Below, one piece after another: positions 12,777 through 14,490 of a stretch of DNA of 14,490 nucleotides. Position numbers and translations under genes: made by a program. Under the pieces are notes generated by a model. The model did not search any database, had not been told where the DNA came from, and was given only the letters and a program-made list of their open reading frames with translations. How positions within the stretch are numbered: position 1 is the first letter of the stretch; every line of letters begins with the position of its first letter. Source of the DNA: an uncultured Microbacterium sp. (lineage in GTDB: Bacteria; Actinomycetota; Actinomycetes; Actinomycetales; Microbacteriaceae); contig CALKHM010000110.1 of NCBI GenBank assembly GCA_937988695.1, positions 1 through 14,490 on the forward strand, given 5' to 3'.

Positions 12777-14024
12777 ATGGAGCCCGATTTCACCCTCGAC
12801 GACGAGGGTCTGCACGACGCCCTGCGCGCACTCATCGACGCCAAGCGGACGCCGGGCACACCGCACGGCGACCCCGGCGCGGTGCTGGTGCTGCCCGACG
12901 ACTGGCCCGACGCGGGCATCGGCGGCCGGGCGGCGCTGGCGTCCCTGGCCGACACCGCGCTGGTGCGACCGACCCGGCTGGACCACCCCGGCTTCTTCGC
13001 GCACATGGATCCGCCGACGCCCTGGATGACGTGGGCCGCCGCGCAGTGGGCCGCCGCGATGAACCAGAACCTGCTGCATCCGGACAGCGCTCCGGCCGCC
13101 CGGCAGCTCGAGCGTGTGGTGGTCGGCTGGCTGGCGCCTGCGTTCGGGATGGGCGGCGGCCATCTCGTGCCTGGATCCACCGTCGCGAACCTCACCGCGC
13201 TGTGGGCGGCGCGCGAGCTCACCGGCGCGCGGCGCGTCGTCGCCTCGGTCGTCTCGCACCTAGGCGTGGAGAAGTCCGCACGCATCCTCGGCCTCGACTA
13301 CGTGCCGATCCCCGTCGACGCCGATCAGCGGCTGCGCGTGGATCTGCTGCCGGATGACCTCGGCGACGCCATCGTCGTGCTCACCGCGGGCACGACCGCG
13401 ACGGGCGCGGTCGATCCACTGGATGCGGCATCCGGCGCCGCCTGGCGGCATGTCGATGCGGCGTGGGCCGGTCCGCTCCGGCTGTCGTCGCACGCGCACG
13501 TCCTGGACGGCATCGACCGTGCCGACTCGGTCGCGGTGTCGGCGCACAAGTGGCTCTACCAGCCCAAGGAGAGCGCGATCGTGCTGTTCGCCGACGCAGC
13601 GCGGGCCCACGCGGCGATCAGCATGGGCGGCGGATACCTGGCCGCGCCCAACATCGGGTTGCTCGGCTCGCACGGCGCCGCGGCGCTGCCGCTGGCGGCG
13701 ACCCTCCTGGCCTGGGGGCGCGACGGCGTGCGCGCTCGCATCGACGCCGACATGGTCCTCGCGCAGCGGCTGGCTGACCGGGTGGCCGTCGAGCCTGCGC
13801 TGGAGCTGTTCGCACGGCCGACGACCGGGGTCGTCGCGTGGCGGCCGCGGGATGCTGATGCGGCCGCGGTCCGCGACCGGATGAGCGATGCGTGGGTGAG
13901 CACGACGGTGATCAACGGCCAGACGTGGTTGCGCTCGGTCGCGGACAATCCGTTCGCCGAGCCGGATCGCGTGGTCGACGCAGTGCTGGCGGCCGCGGCC
14001 ACGCAATCTGATACAACGTTGTAA
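12777..14024 (+). CDS. Group II PLP-dependent decarboxylase family protein
   Basis: This 415-residue protein is a fold-type I PLP enzyme. It has SHLGVEKSARILG from 160 (His161 would stack on the cofactor), HVDAAWAGP at 225-232 with Asp227 binding the pyridine nitrogen, and SVAVSAHKWLYQPKES with Lys258 as the PLP-binding lysine. These match the aromatic-L-amino-acid, diaminobutyrate and lysine decarboxylase group, but it is shorter than the usual 470-500 residues. The substrate is unknown. PLP decarboxylases of this group make diamines for siderophores (for example DesA), and the neighbouring SIP gene is iron-controlled, but no siderophore synthetase is visible here. The frame is open far upstream, and ATG 12777 is chosen because the family-like sequence begins there. 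Confidence 0.85.
   Translation: MEPDFTLDDEGLHDALRALIDAKRTPGTPHGDPGAVLVLPDDWPDAGIGGRAALASLADTALVRPTRLDHPGFFAHMDPPTPWMTWAAAQWAAAMNQNLLHPDSAPAARQLERVVVGWLAPAFGMGGGHLVPGSTVANLTALWAARELTGARRVVASVVSHLGVEKSARILGLDYVPIPVDADQRLRVDLLPDDLGDAIVVLTAGTTATGAVDPLDAASGAAWRHVDAAWAGPLRLSSHAHVLDGIDRADSVAVSAHKWLYQPKESAIVLFADAARAHAAISMGGGYLAAPNIGLLGSHGAAALPLAATLLAWGRDGVRARIDADMVLAQRLADRVAVEPALELFARPTTGVVAWRPRDADAAAVRDRMSDAWVSTTVINGQTWLRSVADNPFAEPDRVVDAVLAAAATQSDTTL
14012..14023. promoter_or_regulatory. LacI-type operator palindrome
   Basis: TACAACGTTGTA is a perfect 12-bp palindrome with the central CG typical of LacI-family operators. It covers the last codons and stop of the decarboxylase gene and lies 20 bp before the lacI-type start. 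It overlaps the predicted -10 box TAATGT, so bound regulator would block its own transcription. Confidence 0.7.
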
Positions 14025-14027
14025 TGT
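14022..14027 (+). promoter_or_regulatory. Probable -10 box of the lacI-type gene
   Basis: TAATGT fits TANNNT and overlaps the right end of the 12-bp operator palindrome. Transcription would begin near 14034, at the ribosome binding site, giving a very short leader. No clear -35 box is seen. Confidence 0.4.
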
Positions 14028-14033
14028 TGCCCG

Positions 14034-14039
14034 AGGAGG
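14034..14039 (+). promoter_or_regulatory. Ribosome binding site of the lacI-type gene
   Basis: AGGAGG lies 4 nt before ATG 14044 but only 1 nt before ATG 14041. The spacing favours 14044 as the start. Confidence 0.7.
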
Positions 14040-14043
14040 GATG

Positions 14044-14490
14044 ATGGCGGCGACTCTGCACGACGTGGCACGGCTTGCGGGCGTGTCGATCAAGACGGTC
14101 TCGAACGTCATCAACGACTACCCGCACATCCGGCCGGCCACGAGGGAACGCGTCGAGAAGGCCATCGGCGAGCTCGGCTACACGCCGAACCTCACCGCGC
14201 GGAACCTGCGCTCCGGTCGCACCGGGGCGATCGCGCTGGCGGTGCCCGATCTCGCCCTGAGCTACTTCGCGGAGCTTGCAGCGGAGGTCATCGCCGAGGC
14301 GGAGCGCGCGGGGGTCGTGGTGCTCGTCGAGCAGACCGGCGGCGATCGCGATCGCGAGCTCGAACTGCTGCAGAGCCCGCGGCTCAAGCTCACCGACGGG
14401 CTCATCTTCAGTGCGCTGGGGATGGGTCAGGAGGATGCCGCCCGGCTCGGCGTGCCATACCCCCTGGTGCTGCTCGGAGAGCGCATCTTC
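14044..14490 (+). CDS. LacI family transcriptional regulator, N-terminal part
   Basis: The frame runs off the window end; 149 residues are visible from ATG 14044. The first 25 residues carry the LacI helix-turn-helix (ATLHDVARLAGVSIKTVSNVIN), then YTPNLTARNLRSG with the hinge leucine that inserts into the DNA minor groove, and then the start of the periplasmic-binding-like sugar domain (GAIALAVPDLALSYFAELAAEV). Such proteins usually control sugar uptake and breakdown genes; its targets are probably downstream of the window. The overlapping operator suggests self-regulation. It starts 20 nt after the decarboxylase stop, but its own promoter makes a shared role uncertain. Confidence 0.94.
   Translation, partial: MAATLHDVARLAGVSIKTVSNVINDYPHIRPATRERVEKAIGELGYTPNLTARNLRSGRTGAIALAVPDLALSYFAELAAEVIAEAERAGVVVLVEQTGGDRDRELELLQSPRLKLTDGLIFSALGMGQEDAARLGVPYPLVLLGERIF

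Noticed and set aside
12470..13285. Minus-strand open frame with a PGTTAPRR repeat
   Set aside because: Its repeat only reflects the 24-bp DNA repeat, and most of it is antisense to the decarboxylase gene.

Overview
The window is about 14.5 kb of GC-rich DNA, almost fully coding, with short intergenic gaps. GGATGC/GCATCC words are frequent in Asp-Ala and Ala-Ser codon pairs, and several genes have a TANNNT -10 box 6-7 nt before an ATG, which suggests leaderless mRNAs. Gene content and style point to a high-GC Gram-positive actinobacterium, most likely Microbacteriaceae (Microbacterium-like). This assignment is an inference. There are 14 genes, two of them cut by the window edges, and no RNA gene, insertion sequence or CRISPR array.

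Layout. (1) 1-819: C-terminal part of a GH78 alpha-L-rhamnosidase. (2) 876-1466: a TetR regulator, followed by a strong terminator hairpin and a control region (1467-1718) holding a 19-bp operator-like palindrome, a TTGACA-17-TAGCTT promoter and a leader stem-loop. (3) 1719-8580: one plus-strand operon for solute import and processing. It encodes a lipoprotein binding protein (SBP family 5), a DppB-type permease, a DppC-type permease fused to a DppD-type ATPase, a DppF-type ATPase, and a cytoplasmic GH3 glycosidase. (4) 8601-9509 (minus) a LysR regulator, divergent from (5) a two-gene plus-strand operon at 9615-10946: a monocupin resembling the QueD type of quercetin 2,3-dioxygenase and an HSL-type alpha/beta hydrolase. 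A TGTTAG-N7-CTAACA LysR box lies between them. (6) 10960-12437 (minus): a siderophore-interacting flavin reductase and a histidine phosphatase behind a DtxR/IdeR-like iron box. (7) 12438-12776: a 339-bp gap with the iron box, a possible folded element and a GC-rich tandem repeat of 24 bp. (8) 12777-14024: a short group II PLP-dependent decarboxylase. (9) 14044-14490+: a LacI regulator running off the end, preceded by a 12-bp palindromic operator.

How the parts may work together. The transporter operon probably imports a glycoside or peptide-like compound that the GH3 enzyme cleaves inside the cell, under control of the adjacent TetR protein. GH78 rhamnosidase, a glycosidase, a QueD-like monocupin and an esterase-type hydrolase together resemble the steps needed to strip and open a rhamnosylated flavonol such as rutin, and this is the most interesting hypothesis here. 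The weak link is the GH3 enzyme: its Asp-x-His dyad looks like the N-acetylglucosaminidase (NagZ-like) branch rather than a flavonoid beta-glucosidase. The SIP gene behind the iron box is a separate iron-acquisition module.
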